From positions 868,001-932,000 of the forward strand of contig JADJRT010000001.1 of assembly GCA_016712035.1 (NCBI GenBank): 64,000 bases of DNA, in the 5' to 3' direction. A model generated the notes under the pieces. That model made no database searches, had not been told where the DNA came from, and saw only the letters and a list, made by a program, of their open reading frames with translations. Source of the DNA: Flammeovirgaceae bacterium. GTDB taxonomy: Bacteria; Bacteroidota; Bacteroidia; Cytophagales; Cyclobacteriaceae. The number at the start of each line of letters is the position of its first letter. Within the stretch, counting starts at the first letter, position 1. A program made the translations under genes and the position numbers. Shown in pieces: positions 9,371-17,356 of this stretch.

Positions 9371-10519
9371 TTATTGCTGCTTTCCTTTAATAGCAAGAAC
9401 AGGATTCATCGAAGCAATTTTTCGCGCTGGCAAGAAACTGACTACCGTGGCCGATCCTATAATAAGAAGAGCAGTGGTGAACAATAGATACATATTAAAA
9501 ACCGGATAGATGGTTTCGCCCATAGTAATTCCCATCTCACTGGAAATACCGCCAATATGGATACCGATACCCGATACATAAACAAACAGCGGAGTGCCGA
9601 TAACTGCTCCCAGTGCCATCGCGAATAAACTGTACATAGCGCCCTCTACTGTAAAAAGGACTATTACTTGTTGGCGGGTCATGCCAAGCGCAATAAAAGT
9701 TCCTATTTCTTTTTGTCTTCGGAAAATGGATAACACTTGTGTATCAAAAATTGCAAGCAGTGCAATACACAAAAGAATTCCATACAAGATGCTGCCACCA
9801 TATGACTCACGGCAATCATTCCTCTGAGTTCAGTCAGCAAATCATCTTGCGAATGAAGTATCCAACTGCCGATGTTTAGCTTTTCATTTTGTTCACTTAC
9901 TAAATAATAGGTAGCTTCATTTTCCAGTCCGGTAATTTCCCAGATAAGATCAATGGGCATCCAGATTATGCTTTGATCTACTGTGGGTACATGTGTATCA
10001 AAAATATCAACGATGGTTATATTTCCGGCATCAAAGGTTCCTTTCCTGTCGCGCCACCGCATCAATACTTCGTCACCAATTTTAAGTTGTGCCGACTGCG
10101 CCATTCGCTTTCCAATGATGGCCTCGAATTTATTCTTACCCGTGAAAGAAGCCGTAGGAATTTTTACTAATGTCTGGTGTGCATCAATTCCTTTATGTTA
10201 ATATTCATTAGCCGACCCTCGGATAAAGGAAGCTTGGCGTACCAGCACAGGTTCAAGGTGTTGCTCTTTTGCATTTGCTATAGTACCATGTGCATCTTGA
10301 ATCGACAGAAAATCAGTAGGCTCATATATTGATGATACACCTGTCCTTCTGCAAATTCCCATTCTATACTTTGTCGAACAGCATCCTCATTCCAGCCTTC
10401 AATAAATCCTTTGTAAAAAAAATAAGAATGAATACGAAAGATAGAATTCCCACATTCAGCCACGTGCGCAATCCGGCATTTACTAAATTTTTGTAAGCGA
10501 GTTTTACTCCTAACGTCAT
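9371..10519 (-). CDS. ABC transporter permease, FtsX/MacB type (second of three), about six frame breaks
   Basis: The N-terminus MTLGVKLAYKNLVNAGLRTW and the C-terminus FLPARKIASMNPVLAIKGK match the intact neighbouring permease almost segment by segment. In between, the frame breaks near 10418, 10338, 10226, 10218, 10195 and 9800. Each is repaired by one added base, and the repaired protein keeps the expected order, with GFIEGWNEDAVRQSIEWE and FDTQVLSIFRRQKEIG in place. The ATG overlaps the stop of the upstream permease (ATGA). It is either the most error-hit gene of a poor consensus or a real pseudogene backed up by its paralogue; the first is more likely because breaks occur all over the window. 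Confidence 0.8.
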
Positions 10520-11670
10520 TGTACTTTTCCTTTAATAGCCAGCACCGGATTCATTTTTGAAATGTTTCTTGCAGGCAAGAAACTTACAACCGTAGCAGAG
10601 ATAATAACCAGAAGCAACGTGCCCATGATTAATGTAAAACCATATACCGGATAAATTCGCTCCGCTACAGTAATACCCATATCACCTGTTGCTGCGGGCA
10701 TGCCGATACCCGTATACGCCACAAAAAGTAAAAGTGGAATTCCGTAAACGCACCCTACAATCATGGCAAAGAAACTATACATACTTCCTTCCACCGTAAA
10801 CAACCCCACTACTTGCCAACGCGTCATGCCGAGGGCAATGTAGGTTCCGATTTCCTTTTGCCTCCGAAAGATGGAAAGCACTTGTGTATCAAAAATGGCA
10901 AGCAGTGCAATGAACAGCAGGAGTAGATACATTATAGCGCCACTCGTTTTTTTCGTCTCAATAATATCAGTCAGCACACTCAGCAATTCTTTCTTGCTTT
11001 TATACACCCAGCCATCTTCACTATAGGACTTTTCGGTATGGGCAATTAAAATAGTAGCCTCATTTTTAAGGCCGGTCATTTGCCAAAGTGTTTCGATGGG
11101 CATCCAGATTTGGCCGTTGTCAACCGTACCCACATCGGTATCGAATATGTTTACAATTGTAATGTTAAGTGCATCATACGTTCCGTGTTGATCGCGCCAG
11201 CGAAGCAGAACCTGATCACCAACTTCCAGCTTGGCAGCTTTCGCCATTCGCTTACCAATAAGTGCTGGCATTTCTGTATTGGACTTTTTGAGCGCATCGG
11301 TTGGTATCTCTAAAATAGATTGATTGACATCTATACCTTTTAAAGTAATTGAAAGCATTCTTCCTTCCGGATAGATGGAGCCTTGTACTAATAAGATTGG
11401 TGTTACTTCTTTCGAAATTGATGCTGGAATAATTCCGTGTCCGTCTTGCAACGTGAATGGATCGTATGGATCATATTTTTCCATGAGCAATTGTCCATTG
11501 CCATATTCCCACATTATGCCATCCCGCTTTGCCTGTAGGTTCCACCCATCAATAAGTCCATTGAAGAACAGAATCATCACAAAAGCAAACGAAAGGATAG
11601 CTGCATTGAGCCAGGTACGAAGACCCGCACCCATCAAATTTTTATAGGCAAGTTGAAAAGCGAGTTTCAT
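10516..11670 (-). CDS. ABC transporter permease, FtsX/MacB type (third of three, intact)
   Basis: This intact 384-residue permease has one N-terminal membrane segment (about residues 20-40), a periplasmic domain of about 210 residues and three C-terminal membrane segments beginning near residue 250. FRRQKEIGTYIALGMTRWQV is the coupling-helix region that contacts the ATPase, and the tail ends in SKMNPVLAIKGKVQ. It is a tandem paralogue of the gene at 9371-10519; the two probably arose by duplication. Start and stop overlap its neighbours by four bases on both sides, so translation is likely coupled along the operon. Confidence 0.92.
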   Translation of the reverse strand: MKLAFQLAYKNLMGAGLRTWLNAAILSFAFVMILFFNGLIDGWNLQAKRDGIMWEYGNGQLLMEKYDPYDPFTLQDGHGIIPASISKEVTPILLVQGSIYPEGRMLSITLKGIDVNQSILEIPTDALKKSNTEMPALIGKRMAKAAKLEVGDQVLLRWRDQHGTYDALNITIVNIFDTDVGTVDNGQIWMPIETLWQMTGLKNEATILIAHTEKSYSEDGWVYKSKKELLSVLTDIIETKKTSGAIMYLLLLFIALLAIFDTQVLSIFRRQKEIGTYIALGMTRWQVVGLFTVEGSMYSFFAMIVGCVYGIPLLLFVAYTGIGMPAATGDMGITVAERIYPVYGFTLIMGTLLLVIISATVVSFLPARNISKMNPVLAIKGKVQ

Positions 11671-12380
11671 GCCGTTTGCATTTTAGGTGTATGCAATTCG
11701 TCCTTCTCAACCTTACCATCACGCAACGATACAATGCGATTTAAATATTGCATCACTTTTTCGTCATGCGTAGAAAACAAGAACGTAGTATTTAATTCTT
11801 GATTTAATTTCTGCATTAACTGAATAATGATGTGCGCATTTTTTGCATCGAGATTAGCAGTGGGTTCATCCGCCAATAATATCTCCGGTCTTTTTACCAT
11901 TGCGCGCGCTATCGCAACACGTTGCCCTTCACCGCCCGAAAGTTTGCTTGGCTTTTTGTCTTTCATGTTTTCAAGACCCACCCACTCCAGTGCTTCCATT
12001 ACCATCTTCTTGCGCTCGGTTGCAGAATAATTTTGAAGCAGCAACGCGAATTCTACATTTTCGAAAACTGTATATACTGGAAGCAGGTTATACACTTGAA
12101 AGATAAATCCAATGTGCTTATTCCGCAGCAGAGCCGACTCTTTATGCGATAGTGTTGAAATTTCTTTTCCCATCACGAAGGCTTTACCTAGCGTAGGACT
12201 GTCAAGGCTTCCAATAATATTTAAGAGCGTGGTCTTTCCCGATCCACTAGGTCCAACCAATCCAGCAAATTCCCCTTTCTTAAATTCAAGATTGATTTTA
12301 TCTAACGCTGTAAATTCGCCAATGCCATCCTTAAATCGTTTGGTGACATTTTCAATGGAGATAATAGTTTCCTTATCCAT
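11667..12380 (-). CDS. ABC transporter ATP-binding protein, LolD/MacB type
   Basis: This 237-residue ATPase has Walker A GPSGSGKTTLLN near residue 42, signature LSGGEGQRVAIARAM near 145 and Walker B ILLADEPTANLD just after. LolD/MacB-type ATPases energise FtsX-fold permeases that extract or move substrates at the outer face of the inner membrane instead of pumping through a channel. It is the only ATPase in the operon, so it presumably serves all three permeases, perhaps as alternative pairs. The start overlaps nothing upstream and lies 16 bases after the outer-membrane protein gene. Confidence 0.95.
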   Translation of the reverse strand: MDKETIISIENVTKRFKDGIGEFTALDKINLEFKKGEFAGLVGPSGSGKTTLLNIIGSLDSPTLGKAFVMGKEISTLSHKESALLRNKHIGFIFQVYNLLPVYTVFENVEFALLLQNYSATERKKMVMEALEWVGLENMKDKKPSKLSGGEGQRVAIARAMVKRPEILLADEPTANLDAKNAHIIIQLMQKLNQELNTTFLFSTHDEKVMQYLNRIVSLRDGKVEKDELHTPKMQTA

Positions 12381-12396
12381 AGCTGTTGGTTTTTTG

Positions 12397-13536
12397 TTAA
12401 TGATTATATACGATCATGAGCCTGATACCAGGCCCGGTTGTTGAATATTGAATATCTCTTTCGATTAAGCCTTGTTGTGTTGCGGGGTTGTAGTAGGCCA
12501 TCACATAACCAGCAAACTTCTTGAATTGATGTTCGTAGTTTACAAAGAAGGATCCTGTTCGGGTGTTCCAACTATACGTAGAAACTATGCTCACGTTATC
12601 AAAGAAACTAATCGGATAAGCCAACGTGATGGCGGTGGTGTTTGAAATCTCCTCAAACTGAAATGCCTTTTCATCGTATGATCCAAGTAAATGTTCCATT
12701 ACAAAGTTTAGGCCACTACCTATACCAAATGTATAATCCGAACCTACATTGATTAGCGTTTGATTGGTGAGTATGCCGAGATTTTCGGACTTAGTAATGT
12801 GCGAAGCTTCTAACCAAAGACCAACCGTAACATCCCACTTTACATCAAGGCCAAATCTGTTTTCTGGAATTTTATCATACGAAGGAACTTCCGGAATTCC
12901 TTCTGAGTCTGCTTCCCGATAGTGGTATGTAAGTCCGATTTCACCTTTGGGAATAGGAAGCTGAACGCGTCCACCAATTTCAGGTATAGATTGATTGGTG
13001 GGAAGAAGTTCAAACCCTTTTGTTTTTTCATTACCGTATAAAACCCAGAACCAGATATTAGCATTATTTAAAAAATAGTACCGGCCTAATCCTCCATAAA
13101 CACCATTTGTAATTCCTAATGGATCACGCGGGTCAACCTGGTTGAACCATTGCAGTGGACGCAAAACGGTTGCTACACCAAAGTCAATTTTTTGAAGGCC
13201 TAATCGTGCTTCATATCGTTGACCGGCCAAACGTGCCCAAACCCGATAGGCACTGATATCGCCTGTGTTATTGGCAGAATCGAAAGGATCGAATGCGGTG
13301 CTTCCAAAAATATTGGCTGAACCTAAAAAATCTAACGAGGTTGAAGTGTCAAGTGGCAATGTGTAACGAAGTTCTGGAATGTATCTTCCACCTAGTAAAA
13401 AATCAAGGTCGTTGTCAGGGGCAAAATTGGAGTACAACGACAATTGTCCATTAAACTTAAATCCCTTTTCATCTTGCGAGAACACGTCAGCATTAGAAAT
13501 TAAACTTAGCAATATGATCGTATGAATTTTCCTCAC
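12397..13536 (-). CDS. Outer-membrane beta-barrel protein of the TetR/ABC operon
   Basis: The 379-residue protein starts with a signal peptide ending at VFSQDE and then shows alternating hydrophobic strands with many Tyr, Trp and Gly residues (YRVWARLAGQRYEARLGLQK, LQWFNQVDPRDPLGITNGVY), ending near a C-terminal GPGIRLMIVYNH. This is the pattern of a porin-like outer-membrane barrel; I do not recognise a named family. GTG is the start and overlaps the TetR stop by four bases (GTGA). Its place in the operon suggests it is the outer-membrane partner of the ABC/LolA-like system. Confidence 0.75.
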   Translation of the reverse strand: MRKIHTIILLSLISNADVFSQDEKGFKFNGQLSLYSNFAPDNDLDFLLGGRYIPELRYTLPLDTSTSLDFLGSANIFGSTAFDPFDSANNTGDISAYRVWARLAGQRYEARLGLQKIDFGVATVLRPLQWFNQVDPRDPLGITNGVYGGLGRYYFLNNANIWFWVLYGNEKTKGFELLPTNQSIPEIGGRVQLPIPKGEIGLTYHYREADSEGIPEVPSYDKIPENRFGLDVKWDVTVGLWLEASHITKSENLGILTNQTLINVGSDYTFGIGSGLNFVMEHLLGSYDEKAFQFEEISNTTAITLAYPISFFDNVSIVSTYSWNTRTGSFFVNYEHQFKKFAGYVMAYYNPATQQGLIERDIQYSTTGPGIRLMIVYNH

Positions 13537-14114
13537 GACTCATTAGATTCTTTCGAAATACCGTAAAGGAAAAAATTGGTCAACTCCATGACAGCATCAT
13601 GTGGTGTGCTATACTTTCCAATAAAAGTTTTGTCAAGCATCATCTTTTCAAATGTTGTTAGCATCAAAGGGATGAAACTTAATTTAAGCTCTTTACGGAT
13701 ATGTCCTTCGCGTTGCGCAACGGTTAGGTCTTCCATTAATTCTTTCCGCATTTTTATTTTAAAAGATTCGATAAGGTCTTTTAATTCGGTAATCTCCTTT
13801 GAATAAATGTCCTGTATGAACTCTTCGCTTATATCGATGGAGCCTTCGTGCTTTTGAATAACCATTTGTACCATCTTCTGTGCAAATGGTTTATCTGCCC
13901 GCATATTCGCACGGTAATCCTCCAATCCTTTTTCGAATAACAGAGTTAAAATCTTTTTCGCAACTTCCTCCTTGTTCGAAAAATTTCGGTAAAAAGTCAT
14001 TTTGCTAATGCCCGCCTCTTTGCAGATTTCTTCTACCGTAACGCGCTTTATTCCGTGTTTCCAGAATAATTTGCGAGATGCTTCAAAAACAATTTCATCC
14101 GATTTGGACGCCAT
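13533..14114 (-). CDS. TetR/AcrR family transcriptional regulator
   Basis: The 193-residue protein has the N-terminal TetR helix-turn-helix (about residues 10-55: FWKHGIKRVTVEEICKEAG, then KMTFYRNFSNKEE). The C-terminal ligand domain is helical and of usual size. It heads the seven-gene leftward operon and overlaps the next gene by four bases, so it probably represses its own operon and responds to the transported compound or a membrane-stress signal. The ligand cannot be inferred. Confidence 0.93.
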   Translation of the reverse strand: MASKSDEIVFEASRKLFWKHGIKRVTVEEICKEAGISKMTFYRNFSNKEEVAKKILTLLFEKGLEDYRANMRADKPFAQKMVQMVIQKHEGSIDISEEFIQDIYSKEITELKDLIESFKIKMRKELMEDLTVAQREGHIRKELKLSFIPLMLTTFEKMMLDKTFIGKYSTPHDAVMELTNFFLYGISKESNES

Positions 14115-14115
14115 A

Positions 14116-14149
14116 TTGTATACTTTTTATAAATAATGATACAAATATA
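14116..14149 (-). promoter_or_regulatory. Candidate promoter and TetR operator upstream of the ABC operon
   Basis: On the minus strand TATATTTG (complement of 14142-14149) fits the TAnnTTTG -7 box. The inverted half-sites TTGTAT (14116-14121) and ATACAA (14139-14144) are separated by 17 bases and the right one overlaps the box, a good place for autorepression. No clear -33 TTG was found. Half-site assignment is an inference. Confidence 0.35.
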
Positions 14150-14462
14150 GTAATAAAATACAATAAAAGTAACATAATTATCTTTTTGCCTCTAATAGAG
14201 GCAGCTTTTAGGAATCACTTGAAACGGTCGATAATAAATAGCAGTAACACTTAGTAATCTATTACGAAAAGGAGATACATCTTTATAAAAAGATAAGCCT
14301 GATCCATGTGGCATGCTTTGTAAAATATTCAGAGAAGGAGGAATTAACTGGCACTGATCCCTTAAGGGGTGTTCAAACCAAAAGCAAAGTCGCTTCGCTC
14401 TTTTTTTAGACTTCGCATTCTTGCTCAAGTTACACTTGACTCGAATGCTCGCTAACAAAAAA

Positions 14463-14478
14463 TCCCGCTTACGCGGGA
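14463..14478 (-). terminator. Terminator-like hairpin beside the tRNA 3'-end relic
   Basis: TCCCGC and GCGGGA form a 6-base-pair stem with a TTAC loop. On the minus strand the stem runs into a T-tract (complement of the A-run at about 14457-14462). It lies about 15 bases downstream of the partial tRNA end at 14493-14509, the same arrangement as the real tRNA-Ser and its terminator. Confidence 0.5.
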
Positions 14479-14492
14479 CTTTACTTTTAGTT

Positions 14493-14509
14493 TGCAGAGG
14501 TGGAGGATT
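14493..14509 (-). other. Partial copy of the 3' end of tRNA-Ser
   Basis: TGCAGAGGTGGAGGATT matches the plus-strand text at the 3' end of the tRNA-Ser gene (from 14711) except for one substitution and one missing G. Only this end is recognisable; sequence beyond 14510 no longer resembles a tRNA. It could be the relic of a duplicated tRNA or an attachment-site remnant. Confidence 0.4.
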
Positions 14510-14674
14510 ACGTGGCGTGATCCTTTGGTGGGGTGTGTCAACAGAACAAACCTTAAGATTTCGCTGCGCTTATTTTTTATTTTGCCTCACACTGTCGCAT
14601 AAAACACTTTCAAATCTATGTAGAAAGGAAGTACCAGAAAGTTGTTTTCACTCCATAGTGAGCCAAAATAAAAA

Positions 14675-14695
14675 AGTCCCGAGAAACTCGGGACT
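14675..14695 (-). terminator. Terminator of tRNA-Ser
   Basis: AGTCCCGAG and CTCGGGACT form a perfect 9-base-pair stem with an AAA loop. On the minus strand it is followed by a T-tract (complement of AAAATAAAAAA). It lies 17 bases downstream of the tRNA 3' end. Confidence 0.8.
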
Positions 14696-14712
14696 CTTAA
14701 CTTGTTCTATTG

Positions 14713-14799
14713 CAGAGGAGGAGGGATTCGAACCCCCGGACCCCGTGAAGGGTCTCCGGTTTTCAAGACCGGTGCAATAAACCGCTCTACCACTCCTCT
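14713..14799 (-). tRNA. tRNA-Ser (anticodon UGA)
   Basis: The 87-base gene folds as a class II tRNA. The acceptor arms AGAGGAG and CTCCTCT pair perfectly, with G as discriminator base. The anticodon loop CTTGAAA carries TGA between CCGGT/ACCGG arms, a long variable arm (GACCCTTCACGGGGTC) follows, and the T loop is TTCGAAT. TGA reads UCA and related serine codons. CCA is not encoded (the gene is followed by CAATAG). Confidence 0.95.
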
Positions 14800-14899
14800 G
14801 TTAATCCTCCAAACCCTGAGCACAGGCATGGATTTCCGTTTAAGGACTGCAAAAGTAAATGGAAATTCGGTTTATACAAAAGGAGTCTCAGAAATAGTC

Positions 14900-16423
14900 C
14901 TATTGTTCTATAAAATCCGGAAAGGTCTTTTTTAAATCCTTGTTGTCGTAATTGCGAACAGAAGGTTTACTGGCATCTAACTCCAGAAGCACCAGTTTTT
15001 GATTATTAACGATGGGCAGAAATTTATCCCGATCAGGATCAAACTCTTTACTCCTGCGAGTACTTTTAAGCGCATATTTACGCGCAAAATTATCGCCTTC
15101 TACCTGCAACTGATTTCTGATCTCCACATTGACTTTAAGCTTGTCGGTAATATCGTTCTTTGATTTTCCAATAACTTCGGTGGCTTCCAGTGTACCCATG
15201 GTGAGCACGGTGGTTCCGCCAATAGCCGACACCATTTTAGATTGATCCGTTTCTAAGACCACCGGAGATAGACCTGTTGCTGCACCGAGTGAGGCATTCA
15301 ATATCGAACGATTCTTCTTACCCTTTTTTGCTTGCTTATAGGATTTGTTTAGTTTGGTTTGGTTTTCATCGAGCAAATCAATTAATGATTTTGCCTGAAT
15401 CAACGTGTTTTTATATTTCTGATAAAGCAATTTGTCCTTCTCTTCCAGGTTTTCTGTGTCTTGCACTTTTACAATTACTTTCCGTTCAACGCGGTTATTC
15501 GATTTGTCAATGGCAAAAAATATTATTTCTACTGACTTCACTTTTTCAACTTCTTCAACAAAGTAATATCCTGGCGACCAGGTGAATTCGGCTTGAACCG
15601 AAGTATTTTGTGTAAAACTTTTTTCAGTTACACGGCTGTCTGAACAAACGAATCCTACATTATTTAAATTCTCATCTCCGTTAGGATCGGACACATAAAT
15701 TTTAAAATTAACCCGTTCATCTTCCTTAATTGTTAAGACCGTATCGCCAGGCACCAACAACATTTCTGGGGGGAGATCCAACTGAGTTTGTGCTACCTTT
15801 ATTTTTCCTTTTGTCTCTGTTTTTGTGGGTTGGTCTTGTACAATGAATTCCACCGTCAACGGTGTATTCTTAAGTGCGTTGAACTGATTTCTGGAGGGCG
15901 TCCAGGTTAAAAGACCCTGCGAAGAAAGCACGACTCCTTCCGGCAATTGCGATTGAATAGATTTGAAAACGAGTGGATCGCCATCCGGATCGTTTACATA
16001 TTGAGCTGAAATTTTGTAGCTGTTTGCCGAAGATTGCCTAACATAAAAGATGGGAAGGTCCTCCACTACGGGAGGCCTGTTTTGATGGAGTACAATAAAA
16101 TTCAAAGATCGGGTTACTCTTCTGCCATCTTTCCATTCTGCTTGCAGTATTACATTTATTTCTTTTTGCTTTTCCAGTCGGCTAACCAGGCCGAATGCTG
16201 GTTTCCAAAAAAAAGTACCCAAAGTATCTAACTGAATCTGGAGACTATCCGCACCTTGCAAAGTAAATCGTGGACTGATAGAATCTGTTGATGAAATTTT
16301 AAACGATAGAAAATCTCCTTCTTTGAGGCTATTCCAACCGCTGGAATCGGAAACGATAAGTTGTTGAGCCGGGCTAAAAATTACAACACAAGCCATAAGT
16401 GGCAGAATCAGCCAATACTTCAT
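14900..16423 (-). CDS. Secreted protein with cadherin/Ig-like repeats and a C-terminal helical region
   Basis: The protein of about 507 residues starts MKYWLILPLMACVVIF, a signal peptide, when read from the ATG at 16423; the frame also allows a TTG three codons earlier. About residues 20-330 are Ig-like, with cadherin-like Ca-binding patterns YVNDPDGDPLVF and YVSDPNGDENL and putative-Ig features such as LTWTPSRNQF. About residues 330-400 are a lysine-rich coiled region, followed by a short hydrophobic Gly/Ala/Thr stretch. The function is unknown; a surface or periplasmic adhesion role is only suggested by the repeats. It has no neighbour in the same direction apart from the tRNA downstream. 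Confidence 0.75.
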   Translation of the reverse strand: MKYWLILPLMACVVIFSPAQQLIVSDSSGWNSLKEGDFLSFKISSTDSISPRFTLQGADSLQIQLDTLGTFFWKPAFGLVSRLEKQKEINVILQAEWKDGRRVTRSLNFIVLHQNRPPVVEDLPIFYVRQSSANSYKISAQYVNDPDGDPLVFKSIQSQLPEGVVLSSQGLLTWTPSRNQFNALKNTPLTVEFIVQDQPTKTETKGKIKVAQTQLDLPPEMLLVPGDTVLTIKEDERVNFKIYVSDPNGDENLNNVGFVCSDSRVTEKSFTQNTSVQAEFTWSPGYYFVEEVEKVKSVEIIFFAIDKSNNRVERKVIVKVQDTENLEEKDKLLYQKYKNTLIQAKSLIDLLDENQTKLNKSYKQAKKGKKNRSILNASLGAATGLSPVVLETDQSKMVSAIGGTTVLTMGTLEATEVIGKSKNDITDKLKVNVEIRNQLQVEGDNFARKYALKSTRRSKEFDPDRDKFLPIVNNQKLVLLELDASKPSVRNYDNKDLKKTFPDFIEQ

Positions 16424-16454
16424 TTCAATCAATATTTTTTTAATTTAGGAGGTG

Positions 16455-16462
16455 CAAAGTTA
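16455..16462 (-). promoter_or_regulatory. -7 promoter box for the Ig-like secreted protein
   Basis: The complement of CAAAGTTA reads TAACTTTG, a perfect TAnnTTTG box. It lies about 32 bases upstream of the ATG at 16423, which supports that start. A -33 element is not obvious. Confidence 0.5.
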
Positions 16463-16516
16463 AACGTTTCGAAATAGAAATTAATCCATTCGTGGATTTT
16501 AGCGAACACCTATAGA

Positions 16517-16876
16517 ATGGCAAAAAAAGCAGCCGTAAGGAAAAAGCCCAATGACTTTTCATTTTTTGAAAACGTTTACGAGGTTGTCATGCTTATCCCG
16601 AAAGGAAGAGTAACCAGCTATGGCGCCATCGCGAATTATCTGGGTACCAAGATGAGTGCCCGCATGGTAGGTTGGGCAATGAATGCCGCACACAGTAACA
16701 AAAAAATCCCGGCACACCGGGTCGTTAATAGAAATGGTTTGCTAACTGGCCGACATCATTTCGAAACTCCAACAACCATGAAATCCAGATTGGAAAAGGA
16801 AGGAGTGAAAGTAGTTCGCGATCAGGTTCAGGATTTCAAGAACAAACTTTGGGATCCTAACCTGGAACTAATTTAA
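16517..16876 (+). CDS. Alkyltransferase-like (ATL) protein of the MGMT family
   Basis: The 119-residue protein matches the DNA-binding domain of O6-methylguanine-DNA methyltransferases (IPKGRVTSYGAIA, MVGWAMNAAHSN). The active-site PCHR is replaced by PAHRVV, so the acceptor cysteine is absent. Proteins of this kind, known as ATLs, bind O6-alkylguanine without repairing it and hand the lesion to nucleotide excision repair. Here the methyl-transfer step is therefore not expected. It is a single gene with an intergenic gap on both sides. Confidence 0.9.
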   Translation: MAKKAAVRKKPNDFSFFENVYEVVMLIPKGRVTSYGAIANYLGTKMSARMVGWAMNAAHSNKKIPAHRVVNRNGLLTGRHHFETPTTMKSRLEKEGVKVVRDQVQDFKNKLWDPNLELI

Positions 16877-17005
16877 GAATAAGGCTCCCATTGTGGGATA
16901 GCTACTCGGCCAATATCCTTCAAATTTCTCAAAAAACTTACCTTTTAATGGTGGCAAAGTAGTTGAACCTGTATTGGTATAAATAGCACAGGTATGAAAA
17001 ATGTA

Positions 17006-17293
17006 ATGAAAAGTATCGCGGTTTTTTTCTAATGACACTTTTGGTTGTAACAGTGCAAAGTCAGGCGATGACATTGTAAATACAAAGCATGATAACCTGT
17101 TCGTGTTGCGTTTAGCAAAGAGTTAATGGGAGCGCAGGTGGAAGTACTTTCTGCGGATGGCAACAGAGTAACCGCACAACGTTTTAAGAAGAGAAAAATG
17201 ATCATTGATTTCTGCGATGTAAAATCAGGACTCTATACCATCGTAGTCAGTAAAAATGATCAACAGCAAAAATTTGAATTCGTAAGGAAATAA
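17006..17293 (+). CDS. Small secreted protein of unknown function, three frame breaks
   Basis: Repairing one base near 17030 (T-run), one near 17070 and one near 17113 gives about 96 residues. They begin MKSIAVFFLMTLLVVTVQSQ, a clear signal peptide, and continue through FSKELMGAQVEVLSADGN and KSGLYTIVVSKN to a stop at 17293, followed by a terminator. The second half resembles a small secreted beta-sandwich or C-terminal sorting-type domain of Bacteroidota. Uncorrected, only the last 60 residues are open. The coherent repaired protein plus the terminator support a real gene; its function is unknown. Confidence 0.5.
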
Positions 17294-17319
17294 TATTGTG
17301 TTGGAGTTTAATCTAAAAG

Positions 17320-17350
17320 GAGTCTGTGTTAAAAGCAGGCTCTTTTTTTT
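17320..17350 (+). terminator. Terminator after the small secreted protein
   Basis: GAGTCTG (17320-17326) pairs with CAGGCTC (17336-17342), with one G-U pair, and is followed by eight T residues. It closes the small rightward gene and faces the end of the convergent symporter gene. Confidence 0.75.
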
Positions 17351-17356
17351 ATGAAA

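Larger units (their letters stand above)
14350..14583. repeat. Two degenerate copies of a short intergenic sequence
   Basis: The stretch from about 14354 (TGATCCCTTAAGGGGTGT, then CAAACC and CGCTTCGCT before a T-run) resembles the stretch from about 14518 (TGATCCTTTGGTGGGGTGT, then CAACAG and CGCTGCGCT before a T-run). The two are in direct orientation, about 165 bases apart. No supported gene lies in the interval 14160-14710; short open frames there lack family resemblance. Confidence 0.4.

Noticed and set aside
14192..14458. An 88-residue open frame upstream of tRNA-Ser on the minus strand
   Set aside because: It spans repeats and hairpins, has no recognisable motif and starts in a terminator-like region.
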